Part shown: in pieces, positions 1-9,207 of the stretch | Numbering within the stretch: the first letter of the stretch is position 1 | How the letters are laid out: each line of letters starts with the position of its first letter | Source: Enterovibrio sp045679545 | Lineage (GTDB): Bacteria; Pseudomonadota; Gammaproteobacteria; Enterobacterales; Vibrionaceae | DNA: 64,000 nt | Reading direction: 5' to 3' | Assembly (NCBI RefSeq): GCF_045679545.1 | Contig: NZ_CP166194.1 | Span: forward strand, 1,302,001-1,366,000 | Position numbers and translations under genes: made by a program | Notes under the pieces: generated by a model | What the model saw: only the letters and a program-made list of their open reading frames with translations | What the model was told of the DNA's origin: nothing | The model's database searches: none

Positions 1-740
1 TCAACTTGCTGCTGTTCTGATGACGTGGCATTACACGCCCACAGGTAATCTTGATGCGCGCATAACGTGCCCGCTTTGACGAGTTCGGGGACGGAAATTT
101 CTTCATCAATTGGGCCGCAAAGCTTCTCATATCTCGCCCATTCATGGCCTTGCGAATCGTAAGGCGGGGTGGCGGTGAGTGACACCAATGTGATGTTGGG
201 GAAATGTTCGCAGACTTTTTCTAATGCTCGCCACCATTCGTTTCTTAAATGGTGGGCTTCATCAAGGATAAGCAGTTCAATGTTGTGTTGCTCAAGCAGT
301 TGAATGAAGCTGTTTAGTTCATCGTCTTTCAATCCGTTGTCATTTTCTAGTTGCTCGGCTTCGTCGTTCTCTTCGCCATTTAACGCATCTGCTCCCAGCG
401 CGTCAGCAATGTTGACATGTAGCGCTTGATAGGTGATGGATGTAAGGGTTTTCGGATGGTGAATCGATCGACTCACCCAATCGAGGGATTGCGCATCATC
501 AGTGGCGCAAAAATCTTTAAGTCTGTCTATCCATTGATCGCGAATGATGCGTGTTGGTGAAAGCACCAATGTTGGTTTTCTGAGGATGCGAAACACTTCG
601 AGACCGAGCGTCGTTTTTCCTGCACCGGGAGCGGCGACGATATGCAGACGTTTGTCACTAAGGTGTTCATGTACCGCGTTAAGTACGCGGTGTTGATAGG
701 GACGCCACGGATAGCAAAACGTCATGGTATCAAATGGCAT
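1..740 (-). CDS. Superfamily II DEAD/DEAH-box helicase, N-terminal part (cut by window edge)
   Basis: The reading frame opens at the ATG ending at 740 and stays open to base 1, so about 246 N-terminal residues are visible and the C-terminus lies outside the window. It shows a Walker A motif (APGAGKTT, near residue 36), a region with PTR as in helicase motif Ia, a DEAH box (LLILDEAHH, near residue 157) and SLTATP as motif III. This is the RecA-like domain 1 of the type found in restriction-type (ResIII) helicases. An acidic, Glu/Asp/Asn-rich stretch sits just before the DEAH box. The role could be DNA repair, restriction or RNA remodelling; the second helicase domain is needed to decide. The family call is firm, the function is open. 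Confidence 0.8.
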   Translation of the reverse strand, partial: MPFDTMTFCYPWRPYQHRVLNAVHEHLSDKRLHIVAAPGAGKTTLGLEVFRILRKPTLVLSPTRIIRDQWIDRLKDFCATDDAQSLDWVSRSIHHPKTLTSITYQALHVNIADALGADALNGEENDEAEQLENDNGLKDDELNSFIQLLEQHNIELLILDEAHHLRNEWWRALEKVCEHFPNITLVSLTATPPYDSQGHEWARYEKLCGPIDEEISVPELVKAGTLCAHQDYLWACNATSSEQQQV

Positions 741-960
741 GTATCATCCTTTTTTCTGCATCCTATCCTTCGCAAAGCGATGCTTTAGTAAAAGCCTCGT
801 TTTCGTGAGTACCACGTTTTGATCTGTCGCATTCAGCCGAATGAGCTCAAAGCAGTGCGTGAAATGTTACCTGAATGCCGTTGATTTCTCAGCTTTCATC
901 CTCTCAAAAGCTGCGTTCACTCTCTGGTAACTTGCACTGCCGCACAGTTAAGATCTGCCA

Positions 961-995
961 GACAAAGAAAAGGCGACCGTGATATCGGCCGCCTT
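961..995 (-). terminator. Rho-independent terminator after the GH3 gene
   Basis: A 10-bp stem with one mismatch (970-979 with 986-995) is followed on the minus strand by a T-rich run. It lies about 45 bp past the stop of the GH3 gene. Confidence 0.7.
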
Positions 996-1038
996 TGCGT
1001 GTTGGGAAAACATAAACCGTTGCGTTATCGCGCCGGTA

Positions 1039-4000
1039 TTACATCTCCAGCTTGATATTTCTCACTCGGTAAATCACACCCGCTTGGGAAGCATCCCATT
1101 CCGCGAGTGTGGCGAAGGGTTTGTTCACTTTGGTGATGTCTAACGCGCCCGTATTGAGTTCCGACACTGGCACAGAGACTTGATGCCATTGACCTGTTGC
1201 TAGGTTGCCAATGGGGTAATCGTTACCCGAACCCGTAGGGGATTCCATTTTCACCACGACGGCGTCACTTTGTGTTTCACCGGGGCTCGCTGGCGAACCG
1301 TAACTTTCGATATAAATCTCGAAGGTCAGGTTGCCAGACGTGAAGTTAATCAAGTTCTGCGTTTTCCCCTGTACTAAGGCAACGCCTTTGAAAAACTCTG
1401 GGCTGGCAGCGTCATAAGTCACAGTGAATTCATGGGTGTCATCAGACGGGTCATTCCCCGTGAGAACAAGGTGATCTTCAATGTTGGCCCATGTATCTGT
1501 TCTGGCTTGCCATGTTACAAGGTTCGGCTCCCAGATCTCCCACACATCAACGGTGTCGCCTTGCAATGGTGGCAGTGTCGGCGCTTTAAGTGCATCGCAA
1601 CTGATGGCATCGTCGGCAGGGTCCACACTGTGCGGCACATAGCGGATCTCACCGAGGTTAAATTCCACGGCTTCATCGGCGTAGATCAGGAATGACGTAT
1701 TCAGAATAGAGAATGCCATGCCTTCGTCGGCGAAACACTGAAGCGGAATTTTGATTGTGGTCCACTGAGTTTCATCTTGCGCTGTTGGCGCAGGAAGCAC
1801 TTTGTTGATTGCCACTTGCCCTAAACATGGCCATTCACAATGCGTTGCGAGCACCATGCTTTGCGGCGCTTGTGATTTCATGTCGATATCAAACTGCAAG
1901 GTCGCATCAGCATTGAGGTAACTTTGCTTATCGACAACCTGTTGCAGCGGTGTTTGCATATACACCTGCGCAGGCGCTTCACCCGTGAATTTCACATTGA
2001 TCGCATCTTGTTGATGCAGATGATCAATCGGTGTTGTAGTGATCGAACCAATGCTGGTGGGTGTGCCATTGGAGATCGTGACACCGACCCAACCGTTTGA
2101 CGAACCGGCAATGCGCGGCACAAATTCATCGGACGCGGAACGACCGTAAATTTCGAGGTTAGTGGTTGCCATACCGTCGTCTGGTGCATCAAGGCCACAG
2201 CCATATTCACGCGGGTCGAGCGGCAAGTTGTCGAGATCAGTCTTGAGTTTACTGCTCTTTTTCTTGTTGTAGGACAGGCCATAACCGTAAGCGAACAAGG
2301 GCGCATGTTCGCCTTCAATGTCTTGCTCCATCTCTGGTGTTTCATAATTCATCAGATTGGGCGCTTTACGGTTGATGGTGGTTGCGCATTTTGTATTCGG
2401 CCAGGAGAAAGAGAGACGACCGCGAAAATCCGATTTGTCTTCGCCAAATAACACATCTGTAATGCCGCCAGCTTCCGTACCCGGTAGCCAAGCGGCGACG
2501 AAGGCATCAGAGTGGTTGATCTCTTCGTTCACATATAAAGGGCGACCAGAATAGAACACGGAAACCACTTTGAAGCCTTTTTCTTTTAGCGATTTGATCA
2601 AACGAAGATCAGCGCCATAAGACGATTTCAAGGTGGCGTATTCGAGTGTTTTGGTGGGGTTGATGTCTCCAAACATTTCGGCATACGGGTCTTCACCCAT
2701 AACCACCACGGCAATCGCGTTTTCAGGTGCGGCATTCGCGTCGGTATACACATTTTCCTGACCCACTTGTTGCTGCATCGCCATTAGCATGGTCGTTGCA
2801 CCAGGGAAGTCATCTTCGAGGGTGTTTTCTGTGCCTTGCCACGTCAGTGACCAGCCGCCAGTTTGTTTCTGAATGTTGTGCGCGGCACTGCCCACCACCA
2901 AGTAAGGCTGGTTATCAGACAGTGGCAGAATCTTGCTGTTGTTTTTCAGTAATACCAAAGATTGGCTGACGGCTTTGCGCGCCAATTCGCGGTGCGCATC
3001 AGAGCCAAGAACATCTTGTTTACCTGCAAGACGACGAAGTGATGGCTGTGGTTTTTCCCACAAGTTAGCACGCATTTTGACGCGAAGAATACGGGTGACC
3101 GCATCGTCGATACGAGACATAGGAATGGTGCCATCGTTAACTTGTGCAATCACATTGCGGTAAAACGCTTGCCAGTCTTTGCGGGCGGTAACCATAAAAA
3201 TGTCATTGCCCGCGAGAACAGCTTGTGGGCAGTTGCCGGCAGTACAGCCGTTGATTTCGCTGTGGCCGTTCCAGTCTGTCACCACTAAGCCATCAAAGCC
3301 CATTTTGTCTTTCAGGACGTCATTAACAATGTACTTACTGCCATGAAGCTTCTTGTTGTAGTTATCTGTACCCATCACGTCGTAGTTGGCATCATCGTTC
3401 CATGAGTTGAACGACGTCATCACCACTTGTGCGCCTGCATCAAGGCCTGAAAAGTAACCCGTTGCGTGAATATTTCGCAGGTATTCTTCGGTGTATTGGT
3501 TCTTGCCTCGGTCAACACCGTTGCTGGTGCCGCCATCGCCCAGCCAGTGCTTCACGTTAGAAATAACATGTGTTTCGCTTTTCAGGCCACTTGCGCCACC
3601 TTGTAAGCCTTCCACCATTTTTCCTGCGTACTGATAGATAATTTCAGGATCTTCAGAATAGCCTTCATACACACGTCCCCAGCGGTAATCTCGAGGGGCG
3701 GCAACGGTCGGGGCGAATGTCCAATCAAGACCTGTTGCGGCCACTTCTTGCGCTGTGGCTTGGCCAATTTGCTTAATAAGTTTGGGGTTGTTCGCTGCGC
3801 CAAGACCGATGTTATGGGGGAAAACAGTGGCTCTGAAGACGTTGTTATGACCGTGGACCGCATCGGTTGCCCACATAAATGGAATACGAAATCCGCGATC
3901 GGCATAGGCATCTTCGAGGGCGAGGTAATATTTGTCGGCTTCGTCTGCCCAGTCTTGTGCTGTGGCGTATTTGTTGCCATTAGGCCATGCGCCGCCGCCA

Positions 4001-4263
4001 TTAAGAATCGAACCAATCTTGTATTCTTTAGCTTCCGAAGGCGTCACGCTGCGAAGGTCAGGCTGGATCATTTGGCCAACTTTTTCTTCTAGCGTCATTT
4101 GCGCAAGAATTTCCGAGACACGGCTTTCAATTTCCGGGTCTTTGGGAATCGCACTATTTATTTGTGGCCAGTCTGGGAAGTAAGGCACTTTTGATTCTAA
4201 AAAGCAGCCAGACAGAATGGCCAATGAAGTCATTCCTGACACGATGATTTTTCCTTTGAGCAT
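1039..4263 (-). CDS. GH3 beta-glucosidase / exo-beta-glucanase lipoprotein (ExoP type)
   Basis: This is a secreted glycoside hydrolase family 3 enzyme that should remove glucose from the non-reducing end of beta-glucans such as laminarin or cellodextrins. The N-terminus is a lipoprotein signal with lipobox LSGC (Cys20), so the enzyme is probably anchored in a membrane facing the periplasm or the outside. The GH3 TIM barrel follows, with WATDAVHGHNN and KHWLGDGG motifs and the nucleophile Asp330 in VVTDWNG, then the GH3 C-terminal domain. Two beta-sandwich regions follow (about 690-880 and 890-1074); the first resembles the ExoP C-terminal galactose-binding-like domain. At 1074 residues it is longer than ExoP-type enzymes of about 840. 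A strong ribosome site (GGAGGGG) supports this start. Exact substrate is inferred only. Confidence 0.92.
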   Translation of the reverse strand: MLKGKIIVSGMTSLAILSGCFLESKVPYFPDWPQINSAIPKDPEIESRVSEILAQMTLEEKVGQMIQPDLRSVTPSEAKEYKIGSILNGGGAWPNGNKYATAQDWADEADKYYLALEDAYADRGFRIPFMWATDAVHGHNNVFRATVFPHNIGLGAANNPKLIKQIGQATAQEVAATGLDWTFAPTVAAPRDYRWGRVYEGYSEDPEIIYQYAGKMVEGLQGGASGLKSETHVISNVKHWLGDGGTSNGVDRGKNQYTEEYLRNIHATGYFSGLDAGAQVVMTSFNSWNDDANYDVMGTDNYNKKLHGSKYIVNDVLKDKMGFDGLVVTDWNGHSEINGCTAGNCPQAVLAGNDIFMVTARKDWQAFYRNVIAQVNDGTIPMSRIDDAVTRILRVKMRANLWEKPQPSLRRLAGKQDVLGSDAHRELARKAVSQSLVLLKNNSKILPLSDNQPYLVVGSAAHNIQKQTGGWSLTWQGTENTLEDDFPGATTMLMAMQQQVGQENVYTDANAAPENAIAVVVMGEDPYAEMFGDINPTKTLEYATLKSSYGADLRLIKSLKEKGFKVVSVFYSGRPLYVNEEINHSDAFVAAWLPGTEAGGITDVLFGEDKSDFRGRLSFSWPNTKCATTINRKAPNLMNYETPEMEQDIEGEHAPLFAYGYGLSYNKKKSSKLKTDLDNLPLDPREYGCGLDAPDDGMATTNLEIYGRSASDEFVPRIAGSSNGWVGVTISNGTPTSIGSITTTPIDHLHQQDAINVKFTGEAPAQVYMQTPLQQVVDKQSYLNADATLQFDIDMKSQAPQSMVLATHCEWPCLGQVAINKVLPAPTAQDETQWTTIKIPLQCFADEGMAFSILNTSFLIYADEAVEFNLGEIRYVPHSVDPADDAISCDALKAPTLPPLQGDTVDVWEIWEPNLVTWQARTDTWANIEDHLVLTGNDPSDDTHEFTVTYDAASPEFFKGVALVQGKTQNLINFTSGNLTFEIYIESYGSPASPGETQSDAVVVKMESPTGSGNDYPIGNLATGQWHQVSVPVSELNTGALDITKVNKPFATLAEWDASQAGVIYRVRNIKLEM

Positions 4264-4318
4264 ATTGCCCCTCCGAGGGTTCTCATTTGTCTTTCGACTG
4301 TGTACTCAATACTCAAGC

Positions 4319-4342
4319 AGATAGGAAAGCGCTTTCTTATCT
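4319..4342. promoter_or_regulatory. Putative LacI-family operator upstream of the GH3 gene
   Basis: A 24-bp near-perfect palindrome with core GAAAGCGCTTTC and matching flanks lies 56 bp before the GH3 start. This core is typical of LacI/GalR-family operators that control sugar genes. A TATATT sequence that could serve as the -10 element lies immediately upstream of it on the minus strand, so a bound repressor would cover the transcription start. No LacI-family gene is in the window. Confidence 0.6.
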
Positions 4343-4714
4343 GGCTGAATATATCCCTCGAGTACGTCGTTTGTTCTGCAGTGCGTGTCAATGCGATGCG
4401 CCAGAACTCTGGACAAATGGTAGGGCAAATTCATACATTAAACAGAGTGAAAGTGCGAAACATCTTAGCGTATTTGCTCCGCGAAACACTTTCTCAATAA
4501 GGGGAATTCCAGTGTTAAGTAATGCATAAGAAATGAATAAGAAATGAATAAAAATTTATCATCAATGGAATGACTGGCGAAGTGAGATGCAAAAATAAGG
4601 AATAGAAAAATACAGAATGAAAAAAAGAAGCCCAACAGAATGTTGAAACTTCTTTGCTCTTAAGGTGTTAGTTAGCCTGTCAGTTAAAGGAGACTGGCAG
4701 GCAAGAAATATTGA
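4343..4714. other. Intergenic region between the GH3 gene and manA
   Basis: No convincing gene was seen. It holds the probable GH3 promoter (minus strand) near the operator, an AT-rich stretch around 4500-4620 with a short repeated AAGAAATGAAT motif, and a hairpin (4675-4702, GCCTG...CAGGC arms) just past the manA stop. The hairpin has no T-run, so it is a weak terminator candidate. Confidence 0.5.
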
Positions 4715-5902
4715 TCAGTTAAATGCGCGAGCAAACCTGCCGCTGCACGTCACCGCGTAATCACCCACGAACGCAGGAATAAACACAGATTCACCTTTTT
4801 GCAGTGTCACGGTTTCGCCATTGGCGTGAGAAACGGTCAATGGGGCGTCAATCGCGAACAAAATTTCTGCGCTGGTGGTCTGGAGCGTTTCGTCCTCGGT
4901 GTCTTGATAAACGCCGAAGTTAAAATCAGGCACTGGAATTGGGTAAAGCTGTGCTTTGCCGCTGATTTCTGGCGCAAGGAGAATGGTGTCTTTCGGCATT
5001 GGTACGCAGCGGGTGCAAGCAATCAACTCGGCCACGTCCATATGCTTTGGTGTTAAGCCAGCGCGCAACACGTTGTCTGAGTTCGCCATGATCTCCAGCC
5101 CTGTGCCTTTGATGTACGCATGAGGCGTACATGCATGCAGAAACATGGCTTCACCTGGCGCTAAGGTCAGGGTGTTCAGAATCAACGGTGAGAACAATCC
5201 AATGTCGCCTGGGTATTGCTCAGATAACATCAGGATCAAAGCAAACAATTCATCGGACTGATTTGCCTCTGCGTAGGTCAGAAGTGCGTTTACGACCGCG
5301 TCTTTTTGTTCACCTTGCAATGACAGCAGCGCTTCGAAAAATGCACTTAGACCTTCTTCGTTTTGGTTGGCATTGAGTGTGTTAACTAACAGAGAAAGCT
5401 CATCAATATCCAGTTTGTGGAAGAAGGCTAAAATCTCCGCATAGTCACGGAAGCCATTCATTGCCGTGTATGACGTTAGCGCATAAACCAGTTCAGGCTT
5501 GTGGTTAGGATCTTTGTAGTTACGAATGCCAGCAGAAAGCGGGATCCCGGCGGCTTCTTCTTTGGCAAAGCCCGCTTCCGCTTGCGCTTTGCTTGGGTGA
5601 ACTTGCACAGAGAGGGCTTTTTCTGCGCACAGAACTTTGAACAAATAAGGCAGTTCCCCAAATGTTTCAGCGGTTTTCGCGCCGATCACGGCTGACATGT
5701 CACGGTTAATGAAATCCGAAAGCAGAGTTTCTTTTCCATCAATCGTGATTTTTGAGCAGCCATTGGGATGCGCGCCCATCCAGATTTCTGCTTGTGGTTT
5801 GTTGTCTGGGTTAGCGATATCAAAAAGCGCATTCAGCGAGGTATAGCTGCCCCATGCGTAGTCCTGGATCACGTTGTTCAATGGGTAAAAATAAGCAGTC
5901 AT
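4715..5902 (-). CDS. manA: Mannose-6-phosphate isomerase, class I
   Basis: The enzyme interconverts mannose 6-phosphate and fructose 6-phosphate, so it feeds PTS-imported mannose into glycolysis; it acts in the cytoplasm with zinc. The 395-residue length and the motifs fit type I phosphomannose isomerase: AWGSYTSLN near the start, EIWMGAHPNG, the metal-binding QVHPSK segment, and FLHACTPHAYIKGTGLEIMANSDNV in two parts in the C-terminal half. It lies 118 bp downstream of the EIIABC gene on the same strand, with a terminator between them, so it may be expressed both by read-through and from its own start. A manA beside a mannose-type EIIABC and an AraC regulator is a known Vibrio arrangement. 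Confidence 0.95.
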   Translation of the reverse strand: MTAYFYPLNNVIQDYAWGSYTSLNALFDIANPDNKPQAEIWMGAHPNGCSKITIDGKETLLSDFINRDMSAVIGAKTAETFGELPYLFKVLCAEKALSVQVHPSKAQAEAGFAKEEAAGIPLSAGIRNYKDPNHKPELVYALTSYTAMNGFRDYAEILAFFHKLDIDELSLLVNTLNANQNEEGLSAFFEALLSLQGEQKDAVVNALLTYAEANQSDELFALILMLSEQYPGDIGLFSPLILNTLTLAPGEAMFLHACTPHAYIKGTGLEIMANSDNVLRAGLTPKHMDVAELIACTRCVPMPKDTILLAPEISGKAQLYPIPVPDFNFGVYQDTEDETLQTTSAEILFAIDAPLTVSHANGETVTLQKGESVFIPAFVGDYAVTCSGRFARAFN

Positions 5903-5976
5903 TTTTCTTCTTCGAGCCTTAATTCAACTGGCGGAAAGTTTACCAGAAGTGAAACGAGGGGTTGATGTGCAAGCGC

Positions 5977-6007
5977 AAAAAAATCGCTCCCTACTTGAGA
6001 GGGAGCG
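5977..6007 (-). terminator. Rho-independent terminator between the PTS EIIABC gene and manA
   Basis: An 8-bp GC-rich stem (CGCTCCCT / AGGGAGCG) is followed on the minus strand by a run of seven T. It should limit read-through from the EIIABC gene into manA. Confidence 0.85.
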
Positions 6008-6020
6008 AGAGGTTCTTTGA

Positions 6021-7937
6021 TTATGCAGCAGTCACCGTCGTGCGGTCTTGTTGTGCTTTTGCTTGACGCATCTTCTTCAGTGAAACGGCAACCAGAGCAG
6101 TCACAATGGCACCTGCGGCCATACAGGCAAGGGCAAGTACCGGTTTGTTCATTGCACCCAGTAGGGCAACCACTGGACCACCGTGAGCAACACTGTTGGT
6201 AATGCCGAAGGAGAATGCCATCACTGCGGCAACCATTGAGCCGACTACGTTCGCTGGGATAACAGACATTGGGTCTTGCGCCGCGAATGGAATCGCACCT
6301 TCAGAGATACCCACCAGACCCATCGCACCAGAGGCTTTACCTGCTTCAATTTCAGAGTCTTCAAAGATGTTGAACTTACGACCAATCACGGTTGCGAGCG
6401 CCATACCGAGCGGTGCAACAGGGATAGCACAGGCCATCGCCCCCATAAATTGAGTTTGACCGCTGGCAATCATGCCGACTGAGAACAAGAAGGCCACTTT
6501 GTTGAATGGACCACCCATATCAAAGCCTGCCATGCCACCAAGAACGATACCAAGCAGGATCACGTTACCAGAACTCATGTTAGTCAGCATGGTGTTCAAG
6601 CCTTCCATCAAACCCGCAATTGGCGCGCCGATAACGAAGATGAACAAACTCGCAATGAACAAGCTGCCGGTAATTGGGGCGATCATGATAGGAACGAGAG
6701 GCTGAATGAACTTGTGATAGTTGCGTGTTGCCACCCATTTCACGAAGTAACCAACCAACAGACCTGCAACGATAGCACCGATAAAGCCTGTACCTGCTTC
6801 TGCACCGTAGAACGAACCGTTGTTGGCAATCCAGCCGCCAATCAAGCCCGGCGCCAAACCAGGACGGTCAGCAATGGCATACGCGATGTAACCGGACAAG
6901 ATAGGGATCATCAAGGTGAAGGCCACGACACCCACATCAAGCACTTTGTTCCAAAGGCTGCCGGCGGGTATCGCCATGCCTGCTTCAGTGGGTTGACCGC
7001 CAATAGCCAGTGCAAGAGCAATCAATAGACCACCTGTCACAACGAATGGGATCATGTGAGACACGCCATTCATCAAGTAACGGTACAAATCAGAGCGGGC
7101 TTGAGCGGCTTTGCTTTCGCCTGAGTTCGCGCTGGTATCGTCAGCTGATGCCACATATTTTGGCGCTTCAAGTGCTTGGTTGATCAAGCCTTTGGCGTCT
7201 TTAATTGGTGCTTTAACGCCGGTTTTGATCAGGCGTTTACCCGCAAAGCGTGCCATGTCGACTTGCTTGTCGCAGCTGACAATAATCGCTTCAGCGCGAG
7301 CAATTTCTTCGGCGGTTGGACTGTTTTTTACGCCAATCGAGCCGTTGGTTTCGACCTTCATTTCATAACCCAGTGCTGCTGCGCCTTTTTCTAGCGCTTC
7401 GGCTGCAAGGTAGGTGTGCGCCACGCCAGCAGGGCAACCCGTGACGCCAATCAATAAACCTTTGTTCGCTTCAGGTGACTCTTCTTGGGCTTTTTTCTCT
7501 AGCAGCAAGGCAAGTGCTTGCTCTGGGTTTTTAGCTTGCATGAATTGGTCGATAAAACCGTCTTCAATCAGTTTCGAAGAGAGTTCAGCCAGCACTTCAA
7601 TATGGTGATTTGCGCCGCCATCAGGTGATGCAATCATGAAAAAGAGTTTGGATGGCTGACCGTCTTCTGCGCCGTATTCAATGCCTTGGCGGCTGATACC
7701 GATGGCAACAGCAGGTTCAATCACAGCGGCACTTTTCGCGTGAGGAAGCGCAACGCCGTCTTCAAATCCGGTGTTACCCAGTTCTTCTCGTGCATAGATA
7801 TCGGCAAGAAACTGCTGCTTGTCGTTGACTCTGCCTTGAGCATGAAGCAGTTCGATCATTTCGATAAACACTGCGTCTTTGGTTGTCGCACTCAGGTTCA
7901 GGCAAATCAGATTTTCATTGATTAGCTTAGTAATCAT
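6021..7937 (-). CDS. PTS fructose/mannose-family transporter EIIABC
   Basis: This inner-membrane permease imports and phosphorylates a hexose, probably mannose given the neighbouring manA. Domain order is EIIA (residues 1-150, phospho-His66 in GVALPHAKS), EIIB (about 158-260, phospho-Cys168 in VTGCPAGVAHT) and a membrane EIIC (about 285-625) with many hydrophobic helices. All active residues are present. The 638-residue length is normal for an A-B-C fusion of the Fru family. The AraC-type activator gene is divergent, 412 bp away, and is the likely regulator. In Vibrio cholerae a similar locus (VC1826-VC1827 with VC1825) is associated with mannose transport, which is the basis for the substrate suggestion. 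Confidence 0.93.
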   Translation of the reverse strand: MITKLINENLICLNLSATTKDAVFIEMIELLHAQGRVNDKQQFLADIYAREELGNTGFEDGVALPHAKSAAVIEPAVAIGISRQGIEYGAEDGQPSKLFFMIASPDGGANHHIEVLAELSSKLIEDGFIDQFMQAKNPEQALALLLEKKAQEESPEANKGLLIGVTGCPAGVAHTYLAAEALEKGAAALGYEMKVETNGSIGVKNSPTAEEIARAEAIIVSCDKQVDMARFAGKRLIKTGVKAPIKDAKGLINQALEAPKYVASADDTSANSGESKAAQARSDLYRYLMNGVSHMIPFVVTGGLLIALALAIGGQPTEAGMAIPAGSLWNKVLDVGVVAFTLMIPILSGYIAYAIADRPGLAPGLIGGWIANNGSFYGAEAGTGFIGAIVAGLLVGYFVKWVATRNYHKFIQPLVPIMIAPITGSLFIASLFIFVIGAPIAGLMEGLNTMLTNMSSGNVILLGIVLGGMAGFDMGGPFNKVAFLFSVGMIASGQTQFMGAMACAIPVAPLGMALATVIGRKFNIFEDSEIEAGKASGAMGLVGISEGAIPFAAQDPMSVIPANVVGSMVAAVMAFSFGITNSVAHGGPVVALLGAMNKPVLALACMAAGAIVTALVAVSLKKMRQAKAQQDRTTVTAA

Positions 7938-8349
7938 GAAGTCACCCCTAAATGAATTGTTCTGATGATGGCGTTAGCCGATGAGACTATTTTCTGATGA
8001 ATACCCCTGTATCAGATAGAGGAGAGAAAAGGCATTTGCTGGATATTTGTAACATCGAATTCAAGCTGTGATCTTATTCTCATTAAGAGATGATGTGAAT
8101 TATGTGAGTTATTTTTACATTAAATATGTAAATACAATAAGTTATTGATGGTTTTCAATGTCCGTATTAGTCAGTAAATTCCCGTGATGACTGATTTTGC
8201 TAGAAATAAGTAACGCTTGATCTAACGTGGTGACGCATTTTTTGTTGAGCTGGTTCACGCTATTGAGTCATTACTTAGGGAATGGTTAGCGGCACTGACA
8301 GTGAGGCAGCATAATCGCCGCGTTATTGGTGTGGGTACGAGAGGAAAAG
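7938..8349. promoter_or_regulatory. Divergent control region between EIIABC and the AraC regulator gene
   Basis: This 412-bp gap has no gene. It is AT-rich between 8040 and 8160 and should contain both promoters and the AraC-family binding sites. I could not identify a clear operator. TGTGA half-sites occur near 8069 and 8095, but none forms a proper CRP palindrome. Confidence 0.5.
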
Positions 8350-9195
8350 ATGAGCCAGGTTTTTCATCTGCTTTTGGAAAATGTGTTATCAGAGCGTGAG
8401 CACTTCAATCGAATTTGGTTTGCGAGTGATCAAGTCACGCCACCGCCATTCAGCTATCAGGTGAATTTTCCACGTTTGGAGTTGGTGATCAGCGGGGAGT
8501 ATCTCAACCAACTTGAAAACCCAGACAAGACCATTGGGGAAGTGCAACTGTTGGCGGGTGATGCGTTATTTGTGCCACCCAATAGTTGGAACAAACCCAA
8601 CTGGGACACTGATTGCTCGGTGTTAAGCTTGCTGTTTGGTCAGCGACAGCTTGGGTTTAGTCTTGTGAGCAAAGCCAAAAATCAGCCCGGCTTTTATGAT
8701 GTGCAGAAATTCAGTATTCAAACCCGTACCGGGCACGCCATCGATCATATCCTCGGTGCGTTAAATACTCTGGCGACAGAACCTGTTCGCAAGCCAATGG
8801 ATGAACACTTGCTGCATGCGCTTCTGAGTTATTGTCAGCAAATGCTGGCCACGCCGATGGCGGGAACACGCAACCGCGTGGAAGATCTCTATCAAGGTAT
8901 TTGTATCTACATTCAGGAAAACTTTCACCGTCAGGTCACCCGAGAATCCATTGCGCAGCGCTTTAACATGACGCCAAACCATCTATCACGTTTGTTTCGT
9001 CAACAAGGGCATATGCGAATGGCGGATTACATTACGTGGGTGAGGATTGATCGCGCTAAATTTATGCTCAAGCGTTACGATTTTCGTTTGAACGAGGTGG
9101 CTACGCGTTGCGGTTTTCAGGATGTGAACTATTTTTATCGCGTCTTTAAATCGAAAACGGGCATGACGCCGTCAGAGTATCGTGGGGCGAATTAG
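8350..9195 (+). CDS. AraC-family transcriptional regulator of the mannose PTS block
   Basis: The N-terminal half is a cupin-like effector domain (GEVQLLAGDALFVPPNSWNKP). The C-terminal 100 residues carry two helix-turn-helix motifs (ESIAQRFNMTPNHLSRLFR and LNEVATRCGFQDVNYFYRVFK) ending in GMTPSEYR, the AraC signature. I chose the ATG at 8350, preceded by AGAGG at proper spacing, over an upstream in-frame TTG at 8326. Its position, divergent from the EIIABC gene, suggests it controls that gene and manA. It is convergent with the EIIA-like gene, only 12 bp apart. Effector unknown. Confidence 0.9.
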   Translation: MSQVFHLLLENVLSEREHFNRIWFASDQVTPPPFSYQVNFPRLELVISGEYLNQLENPDKTIGEVQLLAGDALFVPPNSWNKPNWDTDCSVLSLLFGQRQLGFSLVSKAKNQPGFYDVQKFSIQTRTGHAIDHILGALNTLATEPVRKPMDEHLLHALLSYCQQMLATPMAGTRNRVEDLYQGICIYIQENFHRQVTRESIAQRFNMTPNHLSRLFRQQGHMRMADYITWVRIDRAKFMLKRYDFRLNEVATRCGFQDVNYFYRVFKSKTGMTPSEYRGAN

Positions 9196-9207
9196 TGATT
9201 CAATGGG

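Noticed and set aside
3582..4016. 144-codon minus-strand frame in the GH3 gene
   Set aside because: It is a shadow in another frame of the well-supported GH3 gene.
7938..8349. CRP site in the PTS control region
   Set aside because: TGTGA half-sites occur, but the second half is missing or off by one base.
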